From Terriglobia bacterium (GTDB lineage: Bacteria > Acidobacteriota > Terriglobia > Terriglobales > Acidobacteriaceae): DNA of 64,000 bases. The translations under genes and the position numbers were made by a program. The notes beneath the pieces were generated by a model. That model was not told the origin of the DNA and searched no databases. It worked only from the letters and a program-made list of their open reading frames with translations. Below are positions 53,527 to 62,119 of the stretch, piece after piece (positions within the stretch are counted from its first letter, which is position 1; each line of letters starts with the position of its first letter). The stretch is from positions 1-64,000 of the forward strand of contig JAIQGF010000003.1 in NCBI GenBank assembly GCA_020072845.1. Direction: 5' to 3'.

Positions 53527-54411
53527 GTGAGCCCCTGTCAACGCTTTGCTGCGGGATTGACGATGCCTGCATTGTTAGCATTAGCCGGCTGTGCTACGGC
53601 GAGGCTCAACCAGTTCAACACCTTTGCTCAAGCTGGCATCAACTACGTGGCGGCAAGCCAAACTGTTATTCAGGATGCTGGCACCGCTGCCGTAAACACT
53701 GATTCAGCCCTTCTCGTTAAGGCGAGACCCAGTCTCGATCAATCGCAACGGAAGGCGCGAGTCGCCACGTCGGATGCATTGCTGAAGCAGCGTCTGCAAG
53801 TCCTGCAATTGATCAGTGCACACGGCAAGTTGCTTCAGGCATATTTCGAAGCGTTAGCGTCGCTATCCGACCCGAAGGCAAAAAATTCAATCGGCACCGC
53901 GGCACAGGGTGCGTACGATTCTTTGGCGAAGCTAAGCCCGACCCTGAAGAACGCCAAAATGGGCTCTACCAGCGTTTCGAGTTTCATACCGACCGCGACA
54001 GCTCCAGTCGTCGCCACTTTCAAAGTTCATGCGCTGAATGAGGAATTGAAGGCCAGGTCCAACGCCATAGCGAACGAACTTGCTCTCCAAGAAGCGGCGT
54101 TTAGCGCGATAGCAGCTGAACTCAAAACAGATGCTCAAGTGCAACAGAATTTCAGGGAGACAGATAGCATCAATCAGTTCACAGCGGAGACGCCGTTACC
54201 GGCAGAATGGGCGAGTCAGAGGCTAACACTTTTGTCAACGCCCCCGGCGATCGCTTCAGCGGATGCAGCATCTAAAGCTGCCGCGAAGCTGCGCAGTGCC
54301 TTTACGGCAGTGGTGGAGAATCGGCTCGATAGCGCTGGTTTTGCGAGCCTGATGAGCGACATTTCGAATATGGTGACGATAGCCCAAAGCATCCAAGGTG
54401 CTGTGAAGTGA
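53527..54411 (+). CDS. Predicted lipoprotein, unknown function
   Basis: 294 residues. A lipobox LALAGC places the lipidated cysteine at C22, so the protein is anchored in the membrane facing the periplasm. The mature part is almost all helix and rich in A, S, K and L, with no recognised domain; it resembles small helical-bundle envelope proteins. The start is GTG at 53527 because AGGAGG lies six bases before it; the open frame extends back to 53443 without support. It is followed after 11 bases by a small helical protein. Confidence 0.65.
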   Translation: MSPCQRFAAGLTMPALLALAGCATARLNQFNTFAQAGINYVAASQTVIQDAGTAAVNTDSALLVKARPSLDQSQRKARVATSDALLKQRLQVLQLISAHGKLLQAYFEALASLSDPKAKNSIGTAAQGAYDSLAKLSPTLKNAKMGSTSVSSFIPTATAPVVATFKVHALNEELKARSNAIANELALQEAAFSAIAAELKTDAQVQQNFRETDSINQFTAETPLPAEWASQRLTLLSTPPAIASADAASKAAAKLRSAFTAVVENRLDSAGFASLMSDISNMVTIAQSIQGAVK

Positions 54412-54422
54412 GGAGATGATAC

Positions 54423-54761
54423 GTGGACGCATCCAGTATTTATTCACGAACGCTCTCTCAGCTGGACGCAACCGAGCTCAGCATGACTTCCCCCCAGGGA
54501 GATGCCTTGATACAGGCTGCATCGCCCGCCGATCATCAAAGGGCAGTACAATTGCTGCTTGATGTTCATGAAGCCAGGCTCGCTTTAGGCAACGCTACTC
54601 TCCAGTCTATTGCTGACAAACTCAAGGCAAACGAGCAAGCCATCGTAGCGGGCACGGCGGCAGTGCAGGCTGCTTTGAAGGCTTTAGACAACCTTACGCA
54701 AATCCTGAATACGGTAAGCAACCTCATAGGGATAGTTGCACAAATTGTGCCGATGATTTAG
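54423..54761 (+). CDS. Small helical protein, unknown function
   Basis: 112 residues, GTG start with AGGAG seven bases before it, beginning right after the stop of the lipoprotein gene. The chain is helical (LLLDVHEARLALGNATLQSI; KLKANEQAIVAGTAAVQAAL) and ends in a hydrophobic helix (about 95-112; VSNLIGIVAQIVPMI), which may associate with a membrane or partner. The two genes probably form a two-gene operon encoding interacting proteins. Confidence 0.6.
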   Translation: MDASSIYSRTLSQLDATELSMTSPQGDALIQAASPADHQRAVQLLLDVHEARLALGNATLQSIADKLKANEQAIVAGTAAVQAALKALDNLTQILNTVSNLIGIVAQIVPMI

Positions 54762-55409
54762 CTCTACCCCTAAGGAGTCACCTGGGCCAACTACCGGCAT
54801 TGCCGGGTTGCCGTTCATGGCCACTCCTGCCAGCTAAGTCAGCAAGCTTCCTGGACATCCGAATAACTCACCTGCGGGATTCACCTGTGGCGGGCGGTTT
54901 TAATTACGGCGGTTACGAGGTCTGGAATGTTCGAAGTTCGTCCCCGGTCGCCTTCTCAATAGTCGAGGAGCCTAGTGACTCGCGAGTGACGAGAGGGAAA
55001 TGTGATCGGCCCTGGGAACTGAGCGCTGAAGATGGAATTCGTCGTTGCGCGGCCACCCAACGACGGCGCGAGAACGATCGCGCCATGGATCCTATCCCAA
55101 AATAGACAGCGTCCCAGCGAGGGAATGAGGAGGTCAGTTGAGGGGGCTTTGTCATTGACCTTGCTTGGCGCTCGCACCTAAGCTGCATTCATGTCCGGTG
55201 TAAAAGTAAGCGCTTGCTTTGTGACCCCTTCCGCTCAGCCCCGCGGCCAGAGCAAGGGCCGCGCGCACGCGACGCCACCAGACAAGCTGGGAAGGTCCCG
55301 ACAATTCCAGCCCGGGCACACTCGAGTCGGCGGCCGGGACCCGTTCTGACCGTTTCAACTGGTAATTAGAGCTGTTGAAAAGCACGTCCTAAGTGGCGGA
55401 GGCGAAGCC
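54762..55409. other. Gap of about 650 bases before the exopolysaccharide operon
   Basis: No gene supported. A short hairpin CCGGCA-TTGCCGG is near 54796-54808. The region should carry the promoter and leader through which the UpxY-type antiterminator acts, but I cannot point to a specific site. Confidence 0.4.
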
Positions 55410-55979
55410 ATGTCCATTGTTCCGGCAGTAACGCCGCTGGCCAGCATCGAACCGGGTCTTTGCGGCGATCCATCCCGCTGGTTTGCGGTGTACACGACCC
55501 CGAACCACGAGAAACGGGTGACCGCCCATTGCGGGCTACGAGGGATCGAGTCGTATCTGCCCCTGTACCGTGCGAAACGGCGCTGGAAGAACGGGTGCAC
55601 GGTTACGCTCGAACTGCCGTTGTTTCCCGGCTACGTGTTTGTCCACATTGCGCCTGGCGAGCGGGTGCGAGTGCTGGAGGTTCCCAGCGTGCTGTGGATC
55701 GTGGGGAACGGCCGGGAGCCATTGCCGCTGCCGGATGTGGATATCGAATCGCTGCGCGCCGGGCTGGGCGCTCGCGGGGCGCAACCGCACCCCTATCTCA
55801 CCCAAGGGCACCGCGCGCGGATCTGCTGCGGCCCGCTGCTGGGATGGGAGGGCGTGGTGCTGTGGACGAAAGGCGAATCGCGCAACCTGCGGGTGGTGCT
55901 CTCGCTGGACGCGATCATGAAAAGCGTGGCGGTCGAGGTCGGCGCCGACGAACTGGAACTGCTCGGGGCGGCGGCTTAG
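55410..55979 (+). CDS. UpxY/NusG-like transcription antiterminator
   Basis: 189 residues. The N-terminal half is a NusG N-domain (RWFAVYTTPNHEKRVTAHCG, then FPGYVFVHIAPGERVRVLEV), and the C-terminal half a KOW-like region (GHRARICCGPLLGWEGVVLW). Such specialised NusG paralogues (RfaH, UpxY, LoaP) ride with RNA polymerase through long polysaccharide operons and prevent early termination. Position at the head of the export/EPS genes fits. GGAGG is upstream of the ATG at 55410. Confidence 0.85.
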   Translation: MSIVPAVTPLASIEPGLCGDPSRWFAVYTTPNHEKRVTAHCGLRGIESYLPLYRAKRRWKNGCTVTLELPLFPGYVFVHIAPGERVRVLEVPSVLWIVGNGREPLPLPDVDIESLRAGLGARGAQPHPYLTQGHRARICCGPLLGWEGVVLWTKGESRNLRVVLSLDAIMKSVAVEVGADELELLGAAA

Positions 55980-55996
55980 CCAAGCGCAGGTAAACT

Positions 55997-56653
55997 CTGT
56001 CGTACTCCGGTGCCAAAGGCGCGACCGCGGAAGGACGCATCCTGGATGCCGCCGTCGATATCTTCGCCAAGCTCGGGTTCAGCGGCGCCAGCACGCGCGC
56101 GATCGCGCAGCGCGCCGGGGTCAATGAAGCCACCCTCTATCGCTGCTTCGGCCGCAAGCGCGACTTGTTCACGGCCGCGCTGGAAAGAGAACTGGGGCGG
56201 TTGCGCAGCCAGCTCGATGGCGTGCGCGCTGCCGCCCCCGGCGATCCGCAGCAGGCAATCAGCCGCGTTTTCCAAGAGCTGGCACGAGTCGTGGCCGGCA
56301 AGCCGGAGTTGATTCGCTTGCTGCAATTTAGTGTGCTGGAATTGGGCCCGGCGTTGAAGCCCCTCTATCGCAAGCACCTGGGTGACGTCATCGAAGCGAA
56401 AGCTGGGTCCCTGCATGACCGCCCTGAGCCGGCCAAGTTACCTCGTTTGCACGCCCAGGTGATCATGCTGTTCTTACTGGCCACCGTGATCGTCGTCGAG
56501 AACTTCTATGAGTTGTTCTCTGGGCCGGCGCAAGCGCCTTCGGCGGAGGCGATCACGGCAGCGTGCGCGGAGGTGTGGGGCTCCGTCCTGGTCCATGGCG
56601 GACTCGCACGCAACATTAATCCCACCGAGAGTTCCATGCGTAACGCATCATGA
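55997..56653 (+). CDS. TetR-family regulator, apparently with CTG start
   Basis: The helix-turn-helix is plain: RILDAAVDIFAKLGFSGAST, then RAIAQRAGVNEATLYRCFGR and KRDLF. In this frame a TAA lies at 55991 and the only start-like codon between it and the HTH is CTG at 55997, preceded by CAGG; the first TTG (56165) would delete the HTH. That gives 218 residues, normal for TetR. The ligand-binding part is helical (LIRLLQFSVLELGPALKPLY). Its TGA overlaps the ATG of the export gene (ATGA), so it probably regulates its own operon. A frameshift near the 5' end cannot be excluded. Confidence 0.8.
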   Translation: MSYSGAKGATAEGRILDAAVDIFAKLGFSGASTRAIAQRAGVNEATLYRCFGRKRDLFTAALERELGRLRSQLDGVRAAAPGDPQQAISRVFQELARVVAGKPELIRLLQFSVLELGPALKPLYRKHLGDVIEAKAGSLHDRPEPAKLPRLHAQVIMLFLLATVIVVENFYELFSGPAQAPSAEAITAACAEVWGSVLVHGGLARNINPTESSMRNAS

Positions 56654-59073
56654 AACGACGGGTTGCCATAGTTCTGCTGCTCCTCATGGCTCTAACCGCC
56701 GGGTTGCAGGGGCAAGCGCCCCCGGTCAGAGAGCCCCCGGTCAGAGAGCCCCCGGTCAGCGCGCCCCCGGTCAGAGAGCCAACGGTCAGCGCGCCGAAGC
56801 CGGCTGGTAGCGATAAAGCGCGACCGGAACAGCCGCCTGCCGCGTCGCGTGCGAATCCGTACCCCGACCTTGAGGCGCTGCGCGACTTGTACCAGCAAGT
56901 GATTCCCCCACGCATTCCTCTGGCGCGCTTCGGCGCGGATTTGTTTCACACCGGGACCGGCAATGTGGACAACCTTCCCATGGACCTTCCGGTCGGACCT
57001 GACTATGTGCTCGGCACCGGGGATAACCTGAACATAGAAATGTGGGGTGGTGTTTCGCAGACGCTGACGCGGGTGGTAGACCGGCAGGGGCGCATCGCTC
57101 TACCCGAAGCCGGCACGATAGCTGTCTCTGGCAAGACCTTGGCGGAGGCCAAGGAACTGATCCAACAAACGTTGGCGCCGCAGTTTCACCAGGTTCGAGT
57201 GGACATTTCGCTAGCGCGGGTGCGCACGGTAAGGGTCTATGTGGTCGGCGACGTCGAGCGCCCGGGGGCCTATGACCTGAGCGCACTGTCGACGCCGCTG
57301 AACGGCCTGTACGCGGCCGGTGGTCCCACCGCGCAGGGATCGCTGCGCGTCTTGCAGCACCGTCGCGGTAGCCGCTTGATCAGCGAATTAGATCTGTACG
57401 ATTTCCTGCTGCATGGCATCCGTGGCGACGTGGAGCGGCTGCAGCCTGGAGACACGCTTCTGGTGCCGCCCGCCGGTTCGGAGATCACCGTGGCGGGCAT
57501 GGTTCGCCGGCCCGCGGTTTACGAACTAAAAAACGAAACGAAGATCTCCGAGGTACTCGACTTGGCCGGGGGAGCGCTGGTATCGGCCAGCTTCCGCCAG
57601 GTCAGTGTGGAGCGGATCGTGGCCCACGAACGCCGCGTTTTGCTGAGTGTCACGCTTTCCGACAAGAGCGTGACGGTGGAAGAGTTGCGTTCGCAGCTGG
57701 ACCATTTTGCGGTGCAGGACGGCGATCGCATCCTGATTTCCCCCATCCTGCCTTACGACGAGCAAACGGTCTACCTGGAGGGACACGTATTTCGTCCCGG
57801 CAAAATTCCTTATCGAAACGGAATGCAGTTGTCGGACGTGATTCGCTCCCAGCAGGATTTGCTGCCCGAACCGGCCCAGCAGGGCGAGATCATCCGCTTG
57901 GTTCCCCCCGACTTCCATCCTGAGGCAGTACCGTTCCAACTTCGCGAGGTGCTGGCGGCGGAGGACCCCATCCCGTTGCAGCCGTTCGACACCATACGCA
58001 TCTTTGGCCGTTACGAGGCCGACCCGCCCAAAGTCACGATCACCGGCGAAATCCTGCGCCCGGGCGAGTACCCGCTGGCTGCCGACATGACCGCAACGTC
58101 CCTCATGCGTTTGGCCGGCGGTTTCAAGCGCAGCGCGTATAAGGACGAGGCGGACATTGCCAGCTACGTGGTCGAAAACGGCAAACATGTGCTGACCAAG
58201 CACACGACGGTGGCCATGGCCAAGGCCCTGGCGGACCCGTCGGCGGATGTGTTGCTCAAACCGGGCGATGTGGTTAGTGTCCGGCAACTGACGCGCTGGA
58301 AAGATGTCGGTTCGGCGGTCACTCTTGACGGGGAGGTACAGCATCCCGGCGGCTACGGGATTGAGTCAGGCGAACGGCTCAGCTCCGTCCTCCGGCGCGC
58401 CGGCGGATTTCTGGACACGGCCTATGCGCCGGGGGTGGTCCTGCAACGGCTCGAGGTCCGGCGAATGGAAGAGAAGAGTCGGGTGGAACTGATTCAGAAA
58501 ATCGAGTTGGCCGGTGCCACCATGCAGCTGTCGTCTGCCACGCCGCGCGAGGAGCAGCAAGCATCACAACAAGCTGCGCTGCAGCAGCAGCAGTACGTAT
58601 TGAAAGCATTGCGCGAGCAACCCACCACGGGACGGATGCTGGTGCGGGTCAGCACCGACATCGCCCAGTGGGAGCGCACTCCTGCCGACGTTGAGCTGCG
58701 AGCCGGCGACTTGATCACCATTCCCAAACGGCCGACCTCGGTGCTGGTCAGCGGCCAGGTGTACAACGCCGCGGCGATCAGCTTTGCCCCGCGCAAAACG
58801 GCGGCCTGGTACCTGGAGCAGGCCGGGGGCACGACCGAACTCGCGAACAAACGAAACATCCTTATCGTGCGGGCCAACGGTTCCGTGGTGGGCACCGGGG
58901 GCGGGTCGTACTGGTGGAAGGGTAACGTGATGAGCACGCGCATCGAGCCCGGCGATGTGATCGTGGTCCCAAACAAGTTTATCGGCGGCAGCAGCACCTG
59001 GCGCAACCTGCTCAACACCGCTCAGGTGGTTTCGTCGCTGGCCATCGCCGCGCGCGTGGCCACCAGCTTCTAA
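56650..59073 (+). CDS. Polysaccharide export protein, Wza-like (poly-export/SLBB)
   Basis: 807 residues. A signal peptide (IVLLLLMALTAGLQGQ) is followed by a short proline-rich repeat (PPVREPPVREPPVSAPPVRE) coded by a 15-bp tandem repeat. The Poly_export domain (LGTGDNLNIEMWGGVSQTL, RQGRIALPEAGTIAVSGKTL) comes first, then several SLBB domains (RVYVVGDVERPGAYDLSALS; YLEGHVFRPGKIPYRNGMQL; VTITGEILRPGEYPLAADMT; VTLDGEVQHPGGYGIESGER; VLVSGQVYNAAAI). A hydrophobic C-terminal stretch (VVSSLAIAARVATSF) may be the outer-membrane helix. The many SLBB repeats make it longer than E. coli Wza, as is common in Acidobacteriota. Confidence 0.9.
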   Translation: MKRRVAIVLLLLMALTAGLQGQAPPVREPPVREPPVSAPPVREPTVSAPKPAGSDKARPEQPPAASRANPYPDLEALRDLYQQVIPPRIPLARFGADLFHTGTGNVDNLPMDLPVGPDYVLGTGDNLNIEMWGGVSQTLTRVVDRQGRIALPEAGTIAVSGKTLAEAKELIQQTLAPQFHQVRVDISLARVRTVRVYVVGDVERPGAYDLSALSTPLNGLYAAGGPTAQGSLRVLQHRRGSRLISELDLYDFLLHGIRGDVERLQPGDTLLVPPAGSEITVAGMVRRPAVYELKNETKISEVLDLAGGALVSASFRQVSVERIVAHERRVLLSVTLSDKSVTVEELRSQLDHFAVQDGDRILISPILPYDEQTVYLEGHVFRPGKIPYRNGMQLSDVIRSQQDLLPEPAQQGEIIRLVPPDFHPEAVPFQLREVLAAEDPIPLQPFDTIRIFGRYEADPPKVTITGEILRPGEYPLAADMTATSLMRLAGGFKRSAYKDEADIASYVVENGKHVLTKHTTVAMAKALADPSADVLLKPGDVVSVRQLTRWKDVGSAVTLDGEVQHPGGYGIESGERLSSVLRRAGGFLDTAYAPGVVLQRLEVRRMEEKSRVELIQKIELAGATMQLSSATPREEQQASQQAALQQQQYVLKALREQPTTGRMLVRVSTDIAQWERTPADVELRAGDLITIPKRPTSVLVSGQVYNAAAISFAPRKTAAWYLEQAGGTTELANKRNILIVRANGSVVGTGGGSYWWKGNVMSTRIEPGDVIVVPNKFIGGSSTWRNLLNTAQVVSSLAIAARVATSF
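56716..56790 (+). repeat. 15-bp tandem repeat within the export gene
   Basis: Five in-frame units (GAGCCCCCGGTCAGA type) at 56716, 56731, 56746, 56761 and 56776. They encode the repeated PPVRE/PPVSA residues just after the signal peptide, and could expand or contract by slippage without breaking the frame. Confidence 0.8.
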
Positions 59074-60788
59074 TGTATCGCTGGGCGAGCACACTGCTGT
59101 TGTGGACGTTGTTGGCCGGCTACACCACCGCGCAGGAAGCGGCCGGGCCCAACCACGACGCCGGGCGGATTGCGGCTGCGCCGCGCAGCGCGGGGCGCGA
59201 TCGCGGAGGCGTGCCGGAGCACATGGGATCGCCTTACGTCCCGCTCGACAGCTGGGTCTACGGGGCATTCGAGCGGTTGGCTGCCCTCGGCCATGTGCGA
59301 ACTGCTTTCCTGGGCCTGCGTCCCTGGACACGTTTGGAGTGCGCACGTCTGCTGCAAGAAGCTGCCGACAGCTTGGCAAAAGAGGGCGTGCCGCCCACGG
59401 ATGACGCTGGAGCCCTGTATCGGTCGTTAAGCGGGGAATTTGCGGCCGAATCACGCAAGCTGCTGGGCGACCGGAACCTGGATGTGGAATTGGAGTCGCT
59501 GTACACGCGCTGGCTGCAAATCAGCGGGCCGCCGCTGGCCGATAGCTATCATTTTGGGCAGACGGTGATCAACGATTACGGCCGGCCGTATGGTCGATCG
59601 GCGAACTTGCAGGGCGGATTCAGCGGCCACGGCGAAGCTGGACCGGTCACGGTTTATGTACGCGGGGAGTACCAACAAGCACCGCGTACGCCGCCCTTGT
59701 CGGCGGCGGTACGGCAGTTGATCGCGAACCTGGACGCTGCCGAACCGCTGCCGGCAATGGCGATTCCCGCCCGGCAACAGTTTCGCTTGCTGGAGGCCTA
59801 TGTCGCCCTGAATCTTGGGAATACCCAGGTCGCGTTCGGCAAGCAGAGCCTGTGGTGGGGTCCCGACCGCGGTGGGCCGCTCATGTTCAGCAACAACGCA
59901 GAACCTTTTTATATGCTGCGCCTCAGCCGGGTCTCCCCGATGTTGTTGCCCGGCCCGCTGCGCCGCCTGGGGCCGGTTCGTTGGGAGAGTTTTCTCGGCC
60001 GCCTTGAGGGCCACCGCTACCCCGCACACCCGTATATCTCCGGACAAAAGATCAGCTTCAAGCCGACGCCGAACCTGGAGCTTGGGTTCTCCAAAATCAC
60101 CATCTTCGCCGGCGGAAATGTGCCCATCAGCTGGCGTGGTTACTACCGCAGCGTGTTCAGCGTAGGCGATCATCCGGGACAAACGCAGGACCCGGGTGAC
60201 CGGCGCGGCGGCTTCGACTTCAGCTACCGGCTGCCGAAGCTCCGCAACTGGCTGGTTCTGTATAGCGATTCCTTGGTCGACGACGATCCCTCTCCGCTGG
60301 CCGCTCCGCGCCGGGCAGCGATGAACCCCGGCATCTACCTGGTCCGCGTGCCGGGACTGCGCCGCTTGGACTTCCGCATGGAAGCGCCGTACACCGATGT
60401 GCCCACCGGCCGCAGCTTGGGTGGCAGGTTTATCTATTGGAATGGCGCGTTTCGCGACTCCCACCAAAACAAAGGAAACCTCCTGGGCAACTGGGTGGGC
60501 CGCGAGGGACGAGGTCTGCAGGTGTGGAGCACATACTGGATCTCCGGGGAAAGTACGGTTCAGTTTGGCTACCGGCGCGGGCGGGTGGCGAGCGATTTTG
60601 TGCCCGATGGCGGGAAGCTGCAGGATGTATCCATCCGCGCGACGATTTCCCACGGCCGTAATCTTCTCCTTGACGCGTGGCTGCAACACGAGACCTGGAC
60701 CTATGCGGCACTGGCCCCGGGCCGGCAAACCAACATCGCATTCTCTTTGCAACTGACTTACCGGCCCCACTGGCGACTCAGCCGGTAA
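59073..60788 (+). CDS. Wzi-like capsule assembly outer-membrane protein
   Basis: 571 residues with a signal peptide (LLLWTLLAGYTTAQ). Features of the Wzi/capsule-assembly family: an N-terminal helical plug-like region (SPYVPLDSWVYGAFERLAAL), then repeated beta-strand text with aromatic girdles (VAFGKQSLWWGPDRGGPLMF; YISGQKISFKPTPNLELGFS), ending in TYRPHWRLSR as in beta-barrels. Wzi attaches or guides polysaccharide at the cell surface. Its ATG shares a base with the TAA of the previous gene (TAATG), a coupled pair. Confidence 0.8.
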   Translation: MYRWASTLLLWTLLAGYTTAQEAAGPNHDAGRIAAAPRSAGRDRGGVPEHMGSPYVPLDSWVYGAFERLAALGHVRTAFLGLRPWTRLECARLLQEAADSLAKEGVPPTDDAGALYRSLSGEFAAESRKLLGDRNLDVELESLYTRWLQISGPPLADSYHFGQTVINDYGRPYGRSANLQGGFSGHGEAGPVTVYVRGEYQQAPRTPPLSAAVRQLIANLDAAEPLPAMAIPARQQFRLLEAYVALNLGNTQVAFGKQSLWWGPDRGGPLMFSNNAEPFYMLRLSRVSPMLLPGPLRRLGPVRWESFLGRLEGHRYPAHPYISGQKISFKPTPNLELGFSKITIFAGGNVPISWRGYYRSVFSVGDHPGQTQDPGDRRGGFDFSYRLPKLRNWLVLYSDSLVDDDPSPLAAPRRAAMNPGIYLVRVPGLRRLDFRMEAPYTDVPTGRSLGGRFIYWNGAFRDSHQNKGNLLGNWVGREGRGLQVWSTYWISGESTVQFGYRRGRVASDFVPDGGKLQDVSIRATISHGRNLLLDAWLQHETWTYAALAPGRQTNIAFSLQLTYRPHWRLSR

Positions 60789-60829
60789 ACGATTTTGTAT
60801 CTTCCTGACGAAACCGTGACGCACCATTC

Positions 60830-62089
60830 ATGTTGAGCACTGTGCTGTCACCGCCTGCCGTGGAGACCGAGGCGCTGGCGCCCTCCGCCGCGGCGCCGGC
60901 CGCCGCGCCGGCGCGCCTGGCGGTGTGGCTGCGGATCCTGTGGCAGGACCGGCGATACCTGTTGCGCGGCGTCGTGGCTGGCGTCGTCGCCGGAGTCTCG
61001 TTGGCATTTCTGGTGCCGGTGCGCTATCGAGCCGAGGTGCGGTTCGTCCCGGAACAGGGAGGCGTACTGGCAAAATCCACGCTCGCCGGCTTGGCGGCGA
61101 GCCGCGAGCTGCCCGGCAACAGTGTCTCCGATCTGGTTGGTATCGCCACTGCCGCGGGGTATTTCGTGGGCCTGGCGCGCAGCCACACCATCGAAAACCG
61201 CATTATCGACCGCTTCGATTTGCAGCGTGTTTACCGCCAGCGCCTGCGGACAGGAGCGCGCCGCATGCTGGAAAAAAACACCGACCTGGCGGAGGAAAAG
61301 AAAAGCGGCATCGTCACCCTCAGCGTGGTGGACGGCGAGCGGCGGCGCGCCGCCGAGATCGCCACCGCCTACGCCGACGAACTCAACCGGAGGTCAACGG
61401 AGCTGAACGTAGGGGCGGCGCACCGGGAGCGGGTTTTCATCGAGGGACGTCTGCGGGAAGTGCGCGCGGAACTGGCGGCGGCGGAGCTATCCCTCAGCCA
61501 GTTCTCCAGCAGCAACGTGACCCTCGACATCTCCGAGCAGGCCAAGGCGATGCTCACCGCGACTGCGGCCGTGCAGGGACAACTGATTGCGGCGGAATCC
61601 GAACTGCAGGCCCTCAAGCAGATCTATGGCGCGGAAAACAGTCGCGTGCTCGCCGCCACCGCCAAAGTCGCGGAATATCGCCGGCAACTCGGGCGCCTGG
61701 AAAACGCCGGCCGCAGCCCTACGCATGAGCTCCCTTCGCTGCGGCAGCTGCCGCTGATCGGCTTGCGGTACGCCGAGCTTTACCGTCAGGCCAAGGTTCA
61801 CCAAACGGTTTTCGAGCTGCTCACGCACCAGTACGAACTGGCCAAGATCGAAGAGGCGAGGGAGACGGTCAGCCTGCGGATTGTGGACCCGGCGGAGACG
61901 CCGGAAAGCCGATCGTTCCCACCGCGAGCGGTCATCGTGGTCCTCACTTGCGCCCTCACGGTCATGGCCGTCCTGAGCTGGCGCCTGGCGCGCCGGGCTT
62001 GGGCGGCACGGGGAGCCACCGATCCTTACAAATTGCTCGCTGACGAGGTGTGGCGCAGCGTGCAGCCGAGGCGAACTCCTGCGCCATAA
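60830..62089 (+). CDS. Polysaccharide chain-length determinant (Wzz-like)
   Basis: 419 residues. Two membrane segments (about 48-63, VVAGVVAGVSLAFLVP; and about 365-383, VIVVLTCALTVMAVLSW) flank a periplasmic, largely coiled-coil region (about 190-290; RERVFIEGRLREVRAELAAA). This is the Wzz/PCP topology that sets chain length in O-antigen or EPS assembly. The PxxP-rich segment before the second membrane helix (DPAETPESRSFPPRAV) is typical. No tyrosine-kinase domain is attached. Confidence 0.85.
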   Translation: MLSTVLSPPAVETEALAPSAAAPAAAPARLAVWLRILWQDRRYLLRGVVAGVVAGVSLAFLVPVRYRAEVRFVPEQGGVLAKSTLAGLAASRELPGNSVSDLVGIATAAGYFVGLARSHTIENRIIDRFDLQRVYRQRLRTGARRMLEKNTDLAEEKKSGIVTLSVVDGERRRAAEIATAYADELNRRSTELNVGAAHRERVFIEGRLREVRAELAAAELSLSQFSSSNVTLDISEQAKAMLTATAAVQGQLIAAESELQALKQIYGAENSRVLAATAKVAEYRRQLGRLENAGRSPTHELPSLRQLPLIGLRYAELYRQAKVHQTVFELLTHQYELAKIEEARETVSLRIVDPAETPESRSFPPRAVIVVLTCALTVMAVLSWRLARRAWAARGATDPYKLLADEVWRSVQPRRTPAP

Positions 62090-62119
62090 GCGCTGTCCAT
62101 TTGCCGGAAAGAGGAACGC

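Noticed and set aside
54800-55105. 101-codon open frame before the antiterminator gene
   Set aside because: No ribosome-binding sequence, no recognisable motif and unremarkable composition; not enough to call a gene.
56716-56790. CRISPR-like or regulatory repeat
   Set aside because: Units are contiguous 15-mers in a coding frame with no spacers.
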